Source: Asticcacaulis sp. YBE204 (GTDB taxonomy: Bacteria; Pseudomonadota; Alphaproteobacteria; Caulobacterales; Caulobacteraceae). Taken from it: a stretch of DNA of 64,000 bases. The notes under the pieces are model-generated. The model was not told the origin of the DNA. It searched no databases and saw only the letters and a program-made list of their open reading frames with translations. Positions 25,386 through 33,912 of this stretch are shown here, in pieces. Position numbers and translations under genes: made by a program. The DNA lies in contig NZ_AWGF01000021.1 of the NCBI RefSeq assembly GCF_000495855.1, forward strand, positions 1-64,000, read 5' to 3'. Position 1 is the stretch's first letter, and the number at the start of each line of letters is the position of its first letter.

Positions 25386-25735
25386 TGAATAGCTTCGCCC
25401 CCGCTCCTGCTCTCTCTCAAAAGACAGTGCCTATGGCTAGATGTATATGTGTGCCGTATTTTGCGACCGTGGTCTTTTGCAAGTTGTCCGCCACGGTGTC
25501 ACATTTTGCGACCGTGAATGCTGCTTTGCCGCCTGACGGTGTCACATTTTGCGACCGTCGCCGAATATTTTGCGACCGTGAAATGCGTATCAACGTTACG
25601 CTGACCTATGTAGGGGGGCGGGATGAAGACCCCTCTAGTCCCGACTGTCACACCCGGTCCCAAGGTCCGTTCGCACCAGAGGCAATTTCAAACACAAAAG
25701 TTGGGGCCATCCCCGTAGGGGATGACCTGTCATGA
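25385..25735 (+). CDS. Possible coupled ORF spanning the iterons
   Basis: ATG 25385 overlaps the preceding stop (TGATG), and the stop overlaps the next start (ATGA at 25732). The 116-residue product has no recognisable fold; its middle is the translation of the DNA repeats in two different reading frames (FATV, then FCDR). It may be translated only to couple ribosomes across the repeat region. Confidence 0.35.
   Translation: MNSFAPAPALSQKTVPMARCICVPYFATVVFCKLSATVSHFATVNAALPPDGVTFCDRRRIFCDREMRINVTLTYVGGRDEDPSSPDCHTRSQGPFAPEAISNTKVGAIPVGDDLS
25457..25580. repeat. Four iteron-like repeats, about 21-bp phasing (candidate origin)
   Basis: The core ATTTTGCGACCGT occurs at 25458-25470, 25503-25515, 25546-25558 and 25567-25579, with start-to-start distances of 45, 43 and 21 bp, near multiples of two helical turns. 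The middle copies extend to an identical 23 bp (25493-25515 and 25536-25558) starting ACGGTGTCAC, giving ACGGT/ACCGT mirror arms. Frame changes between copies show selection at DNA level. They resemble replication iterons or operators. Confidence 0.7.
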
Positions 25736-26112
25736 GCGATCAAACTAACGCTCTCCTAGCCGCGATCCTGTCCGAAATGATCGCTTCGCGCGCACAACAG
25801 AATGCGGTCCTGTCCGAACTGTCGGCGATCCGGCAACTGATCAGCCCTTCGCTCGCGCCGCAAACAGCGCCGCCCCCAGAGCCTGAAATCTGGCTTTCCG
25901 CGTCGGAAGCCTCGGCGCTCCTTGGCATCACTACCCGACAGGTTAGGCGCATTGCTCATGAACAGGGGCTTGGTGAAAAAGCCGGTGGGAGGTGGGAAAT
26001 CCGAAAATCTGAACTTGTCCGCGTTCGGCGCTATGTCCGGCAAACGGACATTTCGGACATGGAAACGGACATATCGGACGTATCGGCAACCCGCGAACAA
26101 TGGGATTCTTAA
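25732..26112 (+). CDS. Excisionase/MerR-like helix-turn-helix protein
   Basis: 126 residues. An N-terminal helical part is followed by a DNA-binding helix-turn-helix with wing (WLSASEASALLGITTRQVRRIAHEQGLGE and RWEIRKSEL, residues about 55-100). The C-terminal tail (VRQTDISDMETDISDVS) is encoded by a 21-bp tandem DNA repeat. Overlaps the preceding frame by ATGA. It may act as an excision or copy-control factor. Confidence 0.7.
   Translation: MSDQTNALLAAILSEMIASRAQQNAVLSELSAIRQLISPSLAPQTAPPPEPEIWLSASEASALLGITTRQVRRIAHEQGLGEKAGGRWEIRKSELVRVRRYVRQTDISDMETDISDVSATREQWDS
26042..26083. repeat. 21-bp tandem repeat inside the HTH gene
   Basis: Units 26042-26062 and 26063-26083 share AAACGGACAT(T/A)TCGGAC. 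Each unit also repeats CGGAC internally. The unit length is seven codons and matches the 21-bp step seen in the upstream iterons. Confidence 0.7.
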
Positions 26113-26131
26113 ATCAGAAAAAGGAGCTTTC

Positions 26132-26302
26132 ATGACCGGCAAACAGAACAAACAGACTGAAGCCGACGACGATCTTTTCCGGCGCGTTGTTTCGCATCCC
26201 GGCTTTCAGGAAGCCGTCGTAAGGGTTTTGGGGAAGTCCCAAACTGCCGCCCTTGCCGTCGATGAAATCATCGCGCGTTCGCGCAAGACGAAGGGCGCGT
26301 AA
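26132..26302 (+). CDS. Small element-encoded protein (56 aa)
   Basis: ATG 26132 has a strong AAAAGGAG ribosome-binding site. The product is a charged N-terminus (TGKQNKQTEADDDLFRRVV) and a helix (FQEAVVRVLGKSQTAALAVDEIIARSRK). It lies directly upstream of the tape-measure gene (3-nt gap). Function unknown. Confidence 0.65.
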   Translation: MTGKQNKQTEADDDLFRRVVSHPGFQEAVVRVLGKSQTAALAVDEIIARSRKTKGA

Positions 26303-26305
26303 AAC

Positions 26306-28462
26306 ATGGCCCGCGATTCCGACGCCCTCGTTCTTCAGCTTTCCGCCGACATACGCCGCCTGCAAAAGGGCATGGAAAAAGGCGCGAACACGGTTGACCG
26401 AGAAGCGGCGCGCATGGAGAAGCGAGCCCAGAGGGCCGCTCAGGAAATGAGCCGTTCTTTTGGCCGTGCTTTCGATACTGCGCAGGCATCGGCGCAAATC
26501 GCGTTCCTCGGCATCGCCGCCTATTCAGTGAAGGCCGCGTCCGATGCTGCTGAACTGCAATCAGCCTTCGAGGTCGCTTTCAAGGAATCGACCAAAGACG
26601 CGGAAGCTTTCGCCAAGACGCTCGCCGACAAGGTGGGCCGTTCGGTCACAGACGTGAAAGGCCAAATGACCGGGCTTCAGCTTGTGCTTTCCGGCATGGG
26701 TTTGTCCGGTCAACAGGCTTTGGATATCATCCAGAAGCTGACTGCGCGCGCGGTTGATATCGGCTCCCTTTTTAACGTTTCCGACGCCGAGGCGATGCAG
26801 GCGGTTATCTCCGGAATCACTGGCGAGACGGAGCCGCTTAAGCGCTTCGGGGCCGTGATTAACGAGGCGGCGGTCAAGGCCGAACTTCTGCGCCTCGGCT
26901 TCAAAGGCAATGCCGAACAAGCGCCGGAGGCTGCTAAGGCGATAGCCAGGACGAACCTGATCCTGCAAAAAACAGCGGTCGCCGCCGGTGACGCGGAGCG
27001 CACGCAGGGCTCGCTGGCGAACCAAACCAAGCGGATGCAGGGGGATTTTAAGGACGCGGCCATTGCTCTCGGTAATTCGCTCCTTCCGGCCATGCTGAGT
27101 GCGACGAAGACGGCGACAGGCCTGACGAACGCTTTCACCGACCTTCCCGAAGGCGTTCAGCTCGCATCGCTGGCCCTCCTTGGCCTTGTGGCGGCGTCGG
27201 GCCCCATTTCCCGCGTCATCACCGGCATGAAAGCCCTGATCGCGTGGACTGGTAATGCGCGCATTGCTCTGGCCGGTCTTGGCGCTATCGGTGTTGCTGG
27301 CCTGAGCGGCGCGACCGCATTGCTCGCTGACAGCTGGATGAGCCAAGCGGCGACGAAGGAGAAGTACGACCTGCGCGACAAGGTTCTGGCCAATCCGAAC
27401 GGGGCGACCGACGAGGACTTAGCAAAGGCCCTTGCCGTGGCAAAGTCTGATCGTGAAATGGCCAAAAAGCTGAACGGTGACGTGAAAGGTAAGCCGGTCG
27501 ATCAAACCTATCAGAATCTTTTGGCCGAACAGCGCCGCCGACAGGCAGACGCCGCCCAGACACAGACGGTCATGCAACTGGCCGCCCAGCGCCGGGAGCA
27601 AACGAAGATCGACGCCGAGTCACAGGGCGCGCTTGCCCTATTGGAAGGCCAAAAGGTAGGCGTCGGTGGTGCTGCAAAGACCGCAGCAAAGGCGGGGGCG
27701 ACGGCAAAGACAACGCCTAAATCTGCCCTTGCAACCGCCCAGCGCTCTGACTTCGATAACAGCTCTTTGGGTGTTTATACCGAAGATCAGCTTCGGACGA
27801 TGGCGATTTTGGCGGGGGAAATTCGCCTAGATACTGAATTGTTCAACGATGAGCTGGAAGCCACGGGCGGCGTTCTCGACCCCATTATTGCCAAGCAACA
27901 GGAGTTGGCGCGGCAGGCGGCTTATGTCGGGCAAGGAATTTCGTACGCCTTCGGTGACGCTATCGCACGAGGTGAAGACTTCGGTGCGACGATGACTCGC
28001 GTTTTCCAGAACATGCTTGCGGAATGGCTTGCCCTCAAAGCAGCGGGCTTCCTCGGCGTCGATCTTGAAGGCGGCGGCGTCACGAAAGGCGGGCGTCTGG
28101 ATAAGATCCTTTCCAAAATCCCAAGCTTCGACGGGGGCGGATCGACGGGCAACGCGGCGCGGGCCGGTGGGCTCGACGGTAAGGGCGGGTTCCTCGCCAT
28201 GATGCACCCGCGCGAGAATGTAACTGACTTCACCCGGAACATGCCTTCGGCCTCTCAGATGGGTCGCGCCGCCCCTACTATGGTCAATCAAAGCCTTCGC
28301 TTTGACATGAAGGGGGCCGTCGTAACCGAAGACCTCTTGAGCCAGATGCAGCGCATGGCATCACGCGCGCAAGAAACCGCGATCAGACAGGCTGATCGCA
28401 ACGCCGGGAAGTCGTTCGCCGGTCGCGTCCGTTCCCTCAACACCCTTGGCACTGTGCGGTAA
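26306..28462 (+). CDS. Phage tail tape-measure protein
   Basis: 718 residues. The N-terminal coiled-coil (LQLSADIRRLQKGMEKGANTVDRE) and tape-measure core (ALDIIQKLTARAVDIGSLFNVSDAEAMQAVISGI) precede hydrophobic helices (LASLALLGLVAASGPISRVI). An Ala/Lys-rich linker follows, then a Gly-rich C-terminal end (FDGGGSTGNAARAGGLDGKGG, FLAMMHPRENVTDF) usual for these proteins. The size would specify a moderate tail. It is unusual that it precedes the capsid gene and that no tail-tube, baseplate or fibre gene is near. Confidence 0.82.
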   Translation: MARDSDALVLQLSADIRRLQKGMEKGANTVDREAARMEKRAQRAAQEMSRSFGRAFDTAQASAQIAFLGIAAYSVKAASDAAELQSAFEVAFKESTKDAEAFAKTLADKVGRSVTDVKGQMTGLQLVLSGMGLSGQQALDIIQKLTARAVDIGSLFNVSDAEAMQAVISGITGETEPLKRFGAVINEAAVKAELLRLGFKGNAEQAPEAAKAIARTNLILQKTAVAAGDAERTQGSLANQTKRMQGDFKDAAIALGNSLLPAMLSATKTATGLTNAFTDLPEGVQLASLALLGLVAASGPISRVITGMKALIAWTGNARIALAGLGAIGVAGLSGATALLADSWMSQAATKEKYDLRDKVLANPNGATDEDLAKALAVAKSDREMAKKLNGDVKGKPVDQTYQNLLAEQRRRQADAAQTQTVMQLAAQRREQTKIDAESQGALALLEGQKVGVGGAAKTAAKAGATAKTTPKSALATAQRSDFDNSSLGVYTEDQLRTMAILAGEIRLDTELFNDELEATGGVLDPIIAKQQELARQAAYVGQGISYAFGDAIARGEDFGATMTRVFQNMLAEWLALKAAGFLGVDLEGGGVTKGGRLDKILSKIPSFDGGGSTGNAARAGGLDGKGGFLAMMHPRENVTDFTRNMPSASQMGRAAPTMVNQSLRFDMKGAVVTEDLLSQMQRMASRAQETAIRQADRNAGKSFAGRVRSLNTLGTVR

Positions 28463-28493
28463 CACCGCGCCCTTTATCACAGAAAGAACAGAG

Positions 28494-29516
28494 ATGAGCA
28501 TTCAAGACCTACGACACGGCGATGTCGCAATGATCGCCAAAGCGAAGATGATGGCCGAACTGAACGGCGGGGGAGACTTCGGCGCTACGGCGGCGCGAGG
28601 CTTCGGTGCGTCGGATCGGGTGGTTACCCTTCTTCAAAAAGCAATCATCCCCGGCCTTCACACCCATGACAACGGCACGGGCGATGCGCTGGCGGACTGG
28701 CGTATTTCAGCAAACGCATGGTTCAGCACCCTGCGCACGACGTCAGTTTTCTTTCGTCTCTGGGATTCGGGCCTTCGCCGCGTGCCACTGAGAACGCACC
28801 TCGGCGTCACGACGATGAACGCTACCGGCTGGATTGTCGGTGAAGGTCAACCTATCCCGCTATCCACCATCACTTTGTCATCCCCCGAACTCACGCCCGT
28901 AAAGGCCTGCGCCATGCTCGTCGCATCCGATGAGCTTATCAGGTCGTCCAGCACCGAGGCCCTGAACACGATCAACGCCGAACTGAGGATCGCGGTAAGC
29001 ACCGTGGTCGATCAAAAATTCTGGGAACTGATCATGCCCAGCCCGACTTTTGCCGATGCGTCGTCTGGCAATACGGAGGCCAATGCGCGCGACGATGTGA
29101 AGGCATTGCTCGCCGCGGTTAACACGACGGGCGCGGGATATCTCGTTTGGGCTATGTCGCCGGACGTTGCGAACGGCCTGAGCCTGTTCCCTGACCTTGG
29201 CGAAGGCATGACCCCGCAGGGCGGCGAACTCCTTGGCCTGCCCGCAATGGTGAGCAACGCAATTCCGGCCGGAACGCTTCGCCTCGTCAATGGCGCGGCT
29301 GTGGCGGCGGGGCTGGGTGACTTCTCCCTCGATAGTTCGGGGCAAGCCTCGATCCAGATGAACGACACCCCCTCGCTTGGCGCTGATGGCGTTCTGACCT
29401 CGATGTGGCAAACCAACTCCGTCGCGATGAAGGCTGTTATCGACTTCGCCGCGCGCCGCACCCGTACCGATGCGGTAGCCCAGATCACGGGAATTGGCTG
29501 GGGTGAGGTCGCGTAA
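28494..29516 (+). CDS. Phage major capsid protein (HK97-like)
   Basis: 340 residues from ATG 28494. The N-terminal region (MSIQDLRHGDVAMIAKAKMM) leads into the HK97-fold pattern: an E-loop and P-domain segment (GWIVGEGQPIPLSTITL, TPVKACAMLVASDELI) and a C-terminal A-domain (VWAMSPDVANGLSLFPDL to VIDFAARRTRTDAVAQITGIGW). No scaffold or prohead protease gene is adjacent. The next gene overlaps its stop (TAATG). Confidence 0.8.
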   Translation: MSIQDLRHGDVAMIAKAKMMAELNGGGDFGATAARGFGASDRVVTLLQKAIIPGLHTHDNGTGDALADWRISANAWFSTLRTTSVFFRLWDSGLRRVPLRTHLGVTTMNATGWIVGEGQPIPLSTITLSSPELTPVKACAMLVASDELIRSSSTEALNTINAELRIAVSTVVDQKFWELIMPSPTFADASSGNTEANARDDVKALLAAVNTTGAGYLVWAMSPDVANGLSLFPDLGEGMTPQGGELLGLPAMVSNAIPAGTLRLVNGAAVAAGLGDFSLDSSGQASIQMNDTPSLGADGVLTSMWQTNSVAMKAVIDFAARRTRTDAVAQITGIGWGEVA

Positions 29517-29824
29517 TGGGCCGGGTAACGATAAAAGGCGTTCCTGACGACGTTCTTGCTGAGGCCGAGGTGCTGGCTGGGGCGTGGTTCGACCGGCTCA
29601 ATGAAAAGGCTGCCGAACTGGCTGCGGCGCATTTCGCTCCCGGCGCGCCCCTTACCAAGGGCAAGGACGCCAAGGCGTGGCAGGTTGAAGTCTTGTTTAA
29701 GGCGATGATGCGCCGGTGTCTCGTCGAAATAGAGGCCCGCCATTTGATGCGCGAAAACGACCTAACCCGCAGGCTTCAACTTCTAAAAAACGATATCGAC
29801 CACCTCCAAAGGAACAGCAAATGA
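29516..29824 (+). CDS. Hypothetical phage-element protein (102 aa)
   Basis: Overlaps the capsid stop by one base. The N-terminus (VTIKGVPDDVLAEAEVLAG) is followed by a long amphipathic helix and a basic C-terminus (MRENDLTRRLQLLKNDIDHLQ), likely a coiled coil. It might be a head-associated or scaffold-like protein, judging only by position. Confidence 0.6.
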   Translation: MGRVTIKGVPDDVLAEAEVLAGAWFDRLNEKAAELAAAHFAPGAPLTKGKDAKAWQVEVLFKAMMRRCLVEIEARHLMRENDLTRRLQLLKNDIDHLQRNSK

Positions 29825-30042
29825 CCGCCGACGAGATCACCGACGCCATGCTTGATTTGCAGTTGGCGAACTTTCGTGATGAAGCCTTGGGCAAGTATCT
29901 TGATCAAGGGACGCCCATTGATGTCGTCGGCGCGGCCCTTCCCGCCTTCGACAGGATGATTGCAGAAGCCCGCGCTCGTCTGCGCCCTAAAATCCTCTCA
30001 CAGGTCATGCTTCAACAATGTTTGGACAGGATGGACAAGTGA
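29821..30042 (+). CDS. Hypothetical phage-element protein (73 aa)
   Basis: ATG 29821 overlaps the preceding stop by 4 nt. The product is fully helical and acidic (EITDAMLDLQLANFRDEALGKYL). Family unknown. Its stop overlaps the GTG start of the next gene. Confidence 0.55.
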   Translation: MTADEITDAMLDLQLANFRDEALGKYLDQGTPIDVVGAALPAFDRMIAEARARLRPKILSQVMLQQCLDRMDK

Positions 30043-30380
30043 GCAAGAATACCACTTACACCGCGTCCCTTGGTGGCGAGGCCCATGACTTCTGTCTGCG
30101 GGCTTCAGACCTTCAGGCGCTGGAGTTCCAGCTTAATGGCGGGATACCTGCCGCGCTTCAAAGGTTCATCGGTCGCCAGTGGAAGGTGCATGAGATCAAG
30201 ACCGTCCTAACCTATGGCCTTATCGGCGCAGGGGAATATAACGCGCGTGACGCGGGCTCTTTTGTCGAGGAGGAGGTCATACCCGGCAACCTCGACGTTT
30301 GCGCCCAGATCGCCACTATGACCCTTGGGGCGCTGATCTACGGCATCAAGGACGGAAAGCTGGATATCGGCGAGGAATAG
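30039..30380 (+). CDS. GTA-type tail assembly chaperone (Phage_TAC_11-like)
   Basis: 113 residues from GTG 30039 (GTGA overlap); an in-frame ATG at 30018 adds seven. The layout SLGGEAHDFCLRASDLQALEF, then LQRFIGRQWKVHEIKTVLTYGLIGAGE, is typical of the small tail-chaperone proteins of gene transfer agents and siphophages. It suits a tail module with the tape-measure protein, although here it lies downstream of the capsid. Confidence 0.7.
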   Translation: MSKNTTYTASLGGEAHDFCLRASDLQALEFQLNGGIPAALQRFIGRQWKVHEIKTVLTYGLIGAGEYNARDAGSFVEEEVIPGNLDVCAQIATMTLGALIYGIKDGKLDIGEE

Positions 30381-30506
30381 GATTCGGGCGGCTCCTTACC
30401 GTCCGGACACCGGGGGGGGCGGGTGTAGCGTTCGGACGCTCGCTCCCTCAAATACCCGCTGCCCCAGCATTCAGAGATTTTTTTCTCCAATAGCGATAGG
30501 GGGGTG

Positions 30507-30542
30507 TTCACAAGGCGCGTACCGGCCTCAAAGCCTTGTGAA
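30507..30542. repeat. Inverted repeat, 10-bp arms
   Basis: TTCACAAGGC (30507-30516) is the exact reverse complement of 30533-30542, with a 16-nt loop. It lies in the non-coding stretch after the tail-chaperone gene. No T-run follows. Possible mRNA 3'-end structure or protein site. Confidence 0.6.
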
Positions 30543-30576
30543 ATAAGCTTTTCGAGCGGTACGCAGTACGCACTTG

Positions 30577-30710
<134 letters not shown>

Positions 30711-30715
30711 GGGCC

Positions 30716-30738
30716 TGTCCCCCAGTTTTGGGGGAAAG
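30716..30738. terminator. Short hairpin CCCCC...GGGGG
   Basis: The CCCCC run at 30719-30723 can pair with GGGGG at 30730-30734 around an AGTTTT loop. It lies between the tRNA-fragment mosaic and the convergent minus-strand gene ending at 30744. A terminator role is plausible, though the T-run is inside the loop. Confidence 0.35.
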
Positions 30739-30743
30739 TGGTG

Positions 30744-30953
30744 TCACCATTTGATGTCGTCCATGCCGTCAGCGGCTCGCCCGCTCGCTATCAGGCGCAG
30801 GTCGTCAACAACCCACCGGACGAAACCGGGCGCAATCTCTCTCCCGCGTGGCAAGGAGCCAGCTTCGACCAGCGAGCGAAACTCTGAGACGGACATATCC
30901 ATAAGCTTCGCCGCCGTCGCTTCCTTAGCGAGTATGGGTAAGAATTTTGTCAC
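30744..30953 (-). CDS. Excisionase-like helix-turn-helix protein (69 aa)
   Basis: The helix-turn-helix segment AKLMDMSVSEFRSLVEAGSLP and the wing REIAPGFVRWVVDDLRLI are of the AlpA/excisionase type, with C-terminal AADGMDDIKW as seen in alphaproteobacterial prophage proteins. Translated after and overlapping (ATGA) the ribbon-helix-helix gene. Since the AlpA-like gene at 24257 is broken, this may be the functional directionality factor. Confidence 0.7.
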   Translation of the reverse strand: MTKFLPILAKEATAAKLMDMSVSEFRSLVEAGSLPRGREIAPGFVRWVVDDLRLIASGRAADGMDDIKW

Positions 30954-31138
30954 TTCTTCCCGAAATGCAAAGAAAGGATCTGCCGGATTGCTTCAGGTCT
31001 TGTTGGCAAATCTGATTGCGCGCGGCGGTAGTTATCTACGGCGGCGATGAGGTCGCGCGGCAGACGCAAAGTCAAAGCCTCCGAATCTACGGACGGCCTA
31101 CCTGTTTTTGACTTTTTAACGTTATCAATTGACGACAT
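30950..31138 (-). CDS. Ribbon-helix-helix (CopG/Arc-type) repressor
   Basis: 62 residues. The beta strand EALTLRLPRDLIAAVDNYRRA and helix B with TRPEAIRQILSLHF are the RHH pattern. The basic N-terminus (KKSKTGRPSVD) could contact DNA. A perfect inverted repeat lies 4 nt upstream of the start, consistent with autoregulation. It is first in a two-gene minus-strand unit with the excisionase-like gene. Confidence 0.78.
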   Translation of the reverse strand: MSSIDNVKKSKTGRPSVDSEALTLRLPRDLIAAVDNYRRAQSDLPTRPEAIRQILSLHFGKK

Positions 31139-31141
31139 GAC

Positions 31142-31157
31142 TTTATGATGTCATAAA
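31142..31157. promoter_or_regulatory. Candidate operator TTTATGA-TG-TCATAAA
   Basis: Perfect 7-bp inverted arms around a 2-bp centre, located between the divergent RHH gene (31138, minus) and the 31230 gene (plus). Position and symmetry fit an RHH operator. Confidence 0.6.
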
Positions 31158-31229
31158 CTTAGCGGTCACGCAAGGTGTTGGAAGCACCCGGCGCGACCTA
31201 ACCGCAACCGATCCGAAGGAGATACGGTC

Positions 31230-31640
31230 ATGGCTGATGGCAGCTTTAGCACCCCTGTGTCTGGGGTGTCCAATATCCTTATACACCCCCGCGAACAACT
31301 CCGGCAGCTACGCGAACGCATGGCGCAAGCTATTGAAACGCTCTTGGCGGCAATGGACGCCATAGACGGCGATCCGGACGTTGAAGACGGATTCGACCGC
31401 GAACAGGTCTCCGAGGACGAAGGCGCGCAATGCGACGACGAGGGCCACGACAGCGACACCGAACCAAACGGCGATGAACTGGACTTCAGCCAATCCGAGG
31501 ACGAAAAGTCGTCTTGGGAAGTTGCCCGCAAGGCATTCACCAATCAACGGTCGCCCGTTCACTCGTTCGCAACTGACGGCAAGGGCAACACGACGTTTAT
31601 CAAAGATGGCGAACTTTGGATGGGTGGGAGTGTCAAATGA
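31230..31640 (+). CDS. Acidic hypothetical element protein (136 aa)
   Basis: ATG 31230 follows GAAGGAG. The N-terminus contains a helix (REQLRQLRERMAQAIETLLAAMDAIDGDPD) common in small proteins of alphaproteobacterial prophages. A very acidic stretch and a basic C-terminal end (SFATDGKGNTTFIKDG) follow. Function unknown. Overlaps the next gene by ATGA. Confidence 0.6.
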   Translation: MADGSFSTPVSGVSNILIHPREQLRQLRERMAQAIETLLAAMDAIDGDPDVEDGFDREQVSEDEGAQCDDEGHDSDTEPNGDELDFSQSEDEKSSWEVARKAFTNQRSPVHSFATDGKGNTTFIKDGELWMGGSVK

Positions 31641-31882
31641 ACCGGCGCAAACTCTTACAGGGCCTGCCCTTCATTGGCGCGGCGGTCGCTTTGCCGGTGG
31701 CAGTCGCTCACGCGGAAGGGCCTCAGTCTTTTGACGACAAGCTTCAATTTCACATCGACGCGATCAAAGCGCTGATGGAAGCCAAGGACGAAAAAATTAC
31801 CGGCTGGAGCCAACACTCAAGCGACAAGGTAACGGGCAATTTCGGCTACACGATGATTCTTGTAGCCGAACGCAAAGCCTAA
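31637..31882 (+). CDS. Small exported protein with Tat-like signal
   Basis: 81 residues from ATG 31637. The N-terminus NRRKLLQGLPFIGAAVALPVAVAHA carries a twin-Arg and hydrophobic core ending in AHA, like a Tat or Sec signal peptide. The mature part is about 55 residues. It is the last gene before the right att site and could be a cargo gene expressed in the lysogen. Confidence 0.6.
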   Translation: MNRRKLLQGLPFIGAAVALPVAVAHAEGPQSFDDKLQFHIDAIKALMEAKDEKITGWSQHSSDKVTGNFGYTMILVAERKA

Positions 31883-31966
31883 CCGGCATTTTCGGCGTTG
31901 CAGCCCGTATCAATCAGTCACCAACAATACCGATTAAGAAGGCGGCATTTTAGGCGGGAAGGAAGC

Positions 31967-31982
31967 CGTAAAAACGTAAAAA
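31967..31982. repeat. Tandem CGTAAAAA x2 at right end of element
   Basis: CGTAAAAA at 31967-31974 and again at 31975-31982, about 30 bp from the att core. It could be an integrase or excisionase arm site. Confidence 0.4.
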
Positions 31983-32012
31983 CCGTTTAAAATTAATAAG
32001 ATATAAAGGAAA

Positions 32013-32028
32013 ATGGCGGAGACGGTGG
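32013..32028. other. Right attachment site core (attR, within tRNA-Ser 3' end)
   Basis: 16-bp copy of the left core. Positions 32014-32028 are the 3' end of tRNA-Ser, including the encoded CCA (as TGG on the plus strand). Confidence 0.85.
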
Positions 32029-32104
32029 GATTCGAACCCACGGTACCCTTTTGGGGTACGCTCATTTAGCAAACGAGTCCCTTCGGCCTCTCGGGCACGT
32101 CTCC
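32014..32104 (-). tRNA. tRNA-Ser(GCU)
   Basis: A 91-nt class II tRNA on the minus strand. The acceptor stem GGAGACG pairs with CGTCTCC, with discriminator G and encoded CCA. The anticodon loop TTTGCTAAA carries GCT (reads AGC/AGU). A long variable arm (TACCC...GGGTA) is present and the T-arm contains GGTTCGAATCC. It is the integration target of the adjacent element, which restored the 3' end on insertion. Confidence 0.95.
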
Positions 32105-32246
32105 GTTACGGCTGACTTAACCCGACACACGCCAAAAGGCAACGGGGCGCGTCAGGAAAAGTGTGAACAGTCCGCCACACCCCGCGCCTTCCCGGCCCCT
32201 TAAGGAAAAAGGCCCTGCGTTAACGGTTGTCTAAACCCCTTGGGCT

Positions 32247-33878
32247 ATGGTGTCCTCAACGCATAATGCTACCACGCCCCAAAGAGTGTTCAGAACGGAC
32301 ATGCTTGACGCCCTGAAACGCGACACCCTGGCCCATCGGGCCGGTGGTCAGGCCACAGCAAAGGATCAGACCGATCCGTCGCTGAAGCCGCAGATGCGCG
32401 CCGTGCCGACCCCTGAGCCTGTCGATCCGCGCGACCGCCGCGGGCCGTTTCGTCCCGAACGCCTGATTTCCCTGCGCGAGCGCCGCTCGAACGACCGCTA
32501 TGCCCGCCTGTTCCGTATCGGCGACATTTTGCTGATCACAGGCTTCACCATGGTGCTGGCCCAACTGATCGCGCCGCTGGGGTGGATGCGCTCACCCGTC
32601 TCCGAAGTTCTGCCGTTCCTGACCGCCGTCATGGTCACCGGCTGGGCGTTGAAAAGCCTCAACCTCTATCAGTTTCTGCGCACCGAAAACCTGCTGGTTC
32701 ACGTCGGTAAGGTCGCCGCCGCCGTGTTCCTCGGCGCTCTGGGTGGCGTCTGCGCCTCGCAGTTTTCGCCCAACGAGTCGCAGGAAGTGCCCTTGCTCGG
32801 CCTGTGGACGCTCACCGCCCTGTGTACCCTGACCCTGATGCACGTTTTGTGGTTCGAGGTCGTGCGCAGCTGGCGCAAGCGCGGGCTTCTAACGCCGAAC
32901 ATCGTCATCGTCGGCGCCACGCGTCACGCGCAAAAGCTGATAGATACGGCGCTGGAACGCCGCGACGTCAACATCCTGGGTATCTTCGACGATCGTCTGG
33001 CGCGCAACCCGGATGCGGTGTCCGGCGTGCCGATCCTCGGCGACACGCAGGCCCTGCTGAGCCACAAGATCACGCCCTATGTCGATCAGATCGTCGTCGC
33101 GCTCGACCCGTCGGCCAAGGCGCGCGTCAACCACCTGATCGAAAAGCTGAAAATGCTGCCGAACGACGTGTCGCTGCTGGTCGACGTCCATAACGAGACC
33201 GGCCGTCAGGCCGCCCTGTCGCGCCTGTCAGACATGCCGCTGGCCAAGGTGTCGGGCATTTCCGAAGACGAGCGCAAGGCCTTCAACAAGCGCTTTCAGG
33301 ACATCATTATCGGCCTGATCGCGCTGGTCGTCTTCGCGCCGCTAATGGCGATCGTCGCCCTGATCATCAAGCTGGACAGCCCCGGCCCGGTCTTCTTCCG
33401 CCAGCGCCGGCACGGTTTCAACAACGAAGCGATCAATGTGTGGAAGTTCCGTTCGATGCGCAACGAGGCCGCCGATGCCACCGCCTCGCGTCAGATCTCG
33501 CGCAACGACGACCGCGTGACGCGCGTCGGCAAATTCATCCGTAAGACCTCGATCGACGAACTGCCGCAGTTGTTCAACGTCCTCAAGGGCGAGATGTCGC
33601 TGGTCGGGCCGCGCCCCCACGCCATCGGCATGAAGACCGGCCCGGACGAATCCGCGCGCCTTGTCGCCGAATATGCGTGGCGCCACCGCATGAAGCCCGG
33701 CATGACCGGCTGGGCGGCGATCAACGGCTCGCGCGGAGCGCTGGAAACCGCCGACGACGTGCGCCGCCGCATCCAGCTCGATGTCGACTATATCGAACGC
33801 CATTCGCTATGGCTCGACCTCTATATCATGGCCATGACCATTCCCTGCGTATTGAACGACCGCAGCGCAATCCGCTAA
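32247..33878 (+). CDS. hfsE: Undecaprenyl-phosphate hexose-1-P transferase (holdfast initiating enzyme)
   Basis: 543 residues. The N-terminal four-helix membrane part (about 90-210) and Rossmann-like CoA-binding domain ([19 protein letters not shown]...) precede the C-terminal polyprenyl glycosylphosphotransferase domain. That domain contains [43 protein letters not shown] and [10 protein letters not shown]. It loads the first sugar phosphate onto the lipid carrier. It heads a set of genes matching the Caulobacter holdfast order hfsEFGH. ATG 32247 lacks a clear ribosome-binding site; ATG 32301 is an alternative. Confidence 0.87.
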   Translation: MVSSTHNATTPQRVFRTDMLDALKRDTLAHRAGGQATAKDQTDPSLKPQMRAVPTPEPVDPRDRRGPFRPERLISLRERRSNDRYARLFRIGDILLITGFTMVLAQLIAPLGWMRSPVSEVLPFLTAVMVTGWALKSLNLYQFLRTENLLVHVGKVAAAVFLGALGGVCASQFSPNESQEVPLLGLWTLTALCTLTLMHVLWFEVVRSWRKRGLLTPNIVIVGATRHAQKLIDTALERRDVNILGIFDDRLARNPDAVSGVPILGDTQALLSHKITPYVDQIVVALDPSAKARVNHLIEKLKMLPNDVSLLVDVHNETGRQAALSRLSDMPLAKVSGISEDERKAFNKRFQDIIIGLIALVVFAPLMAIVALIIKLDSPGPVFFRQRRHGFNNEAINVWKFRSMRNEAADATASRQISRNDDRVTRVGKFIRKTSIDELPQLFNVLKGEMSLVGPRPHAIGMKTGPDESARLVAEYAWRHRMKPGMTGWAAINGSRGALETADDVRRRIQLDVDYIERHSLWLDLYIMAMTIPCVLNDRSAIR

Positions 33879-33912
33879 ATAAACAAAGCCTTAGGGCCGA
33901 AAGCTGAGATAT

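Noticed and set aside
25457-25580. CRISPR-like array
   Set aside because: Only four short 14-bp repeats with unequal 43-45 and 21 bp steps and no cas genes; iterons are a better description.
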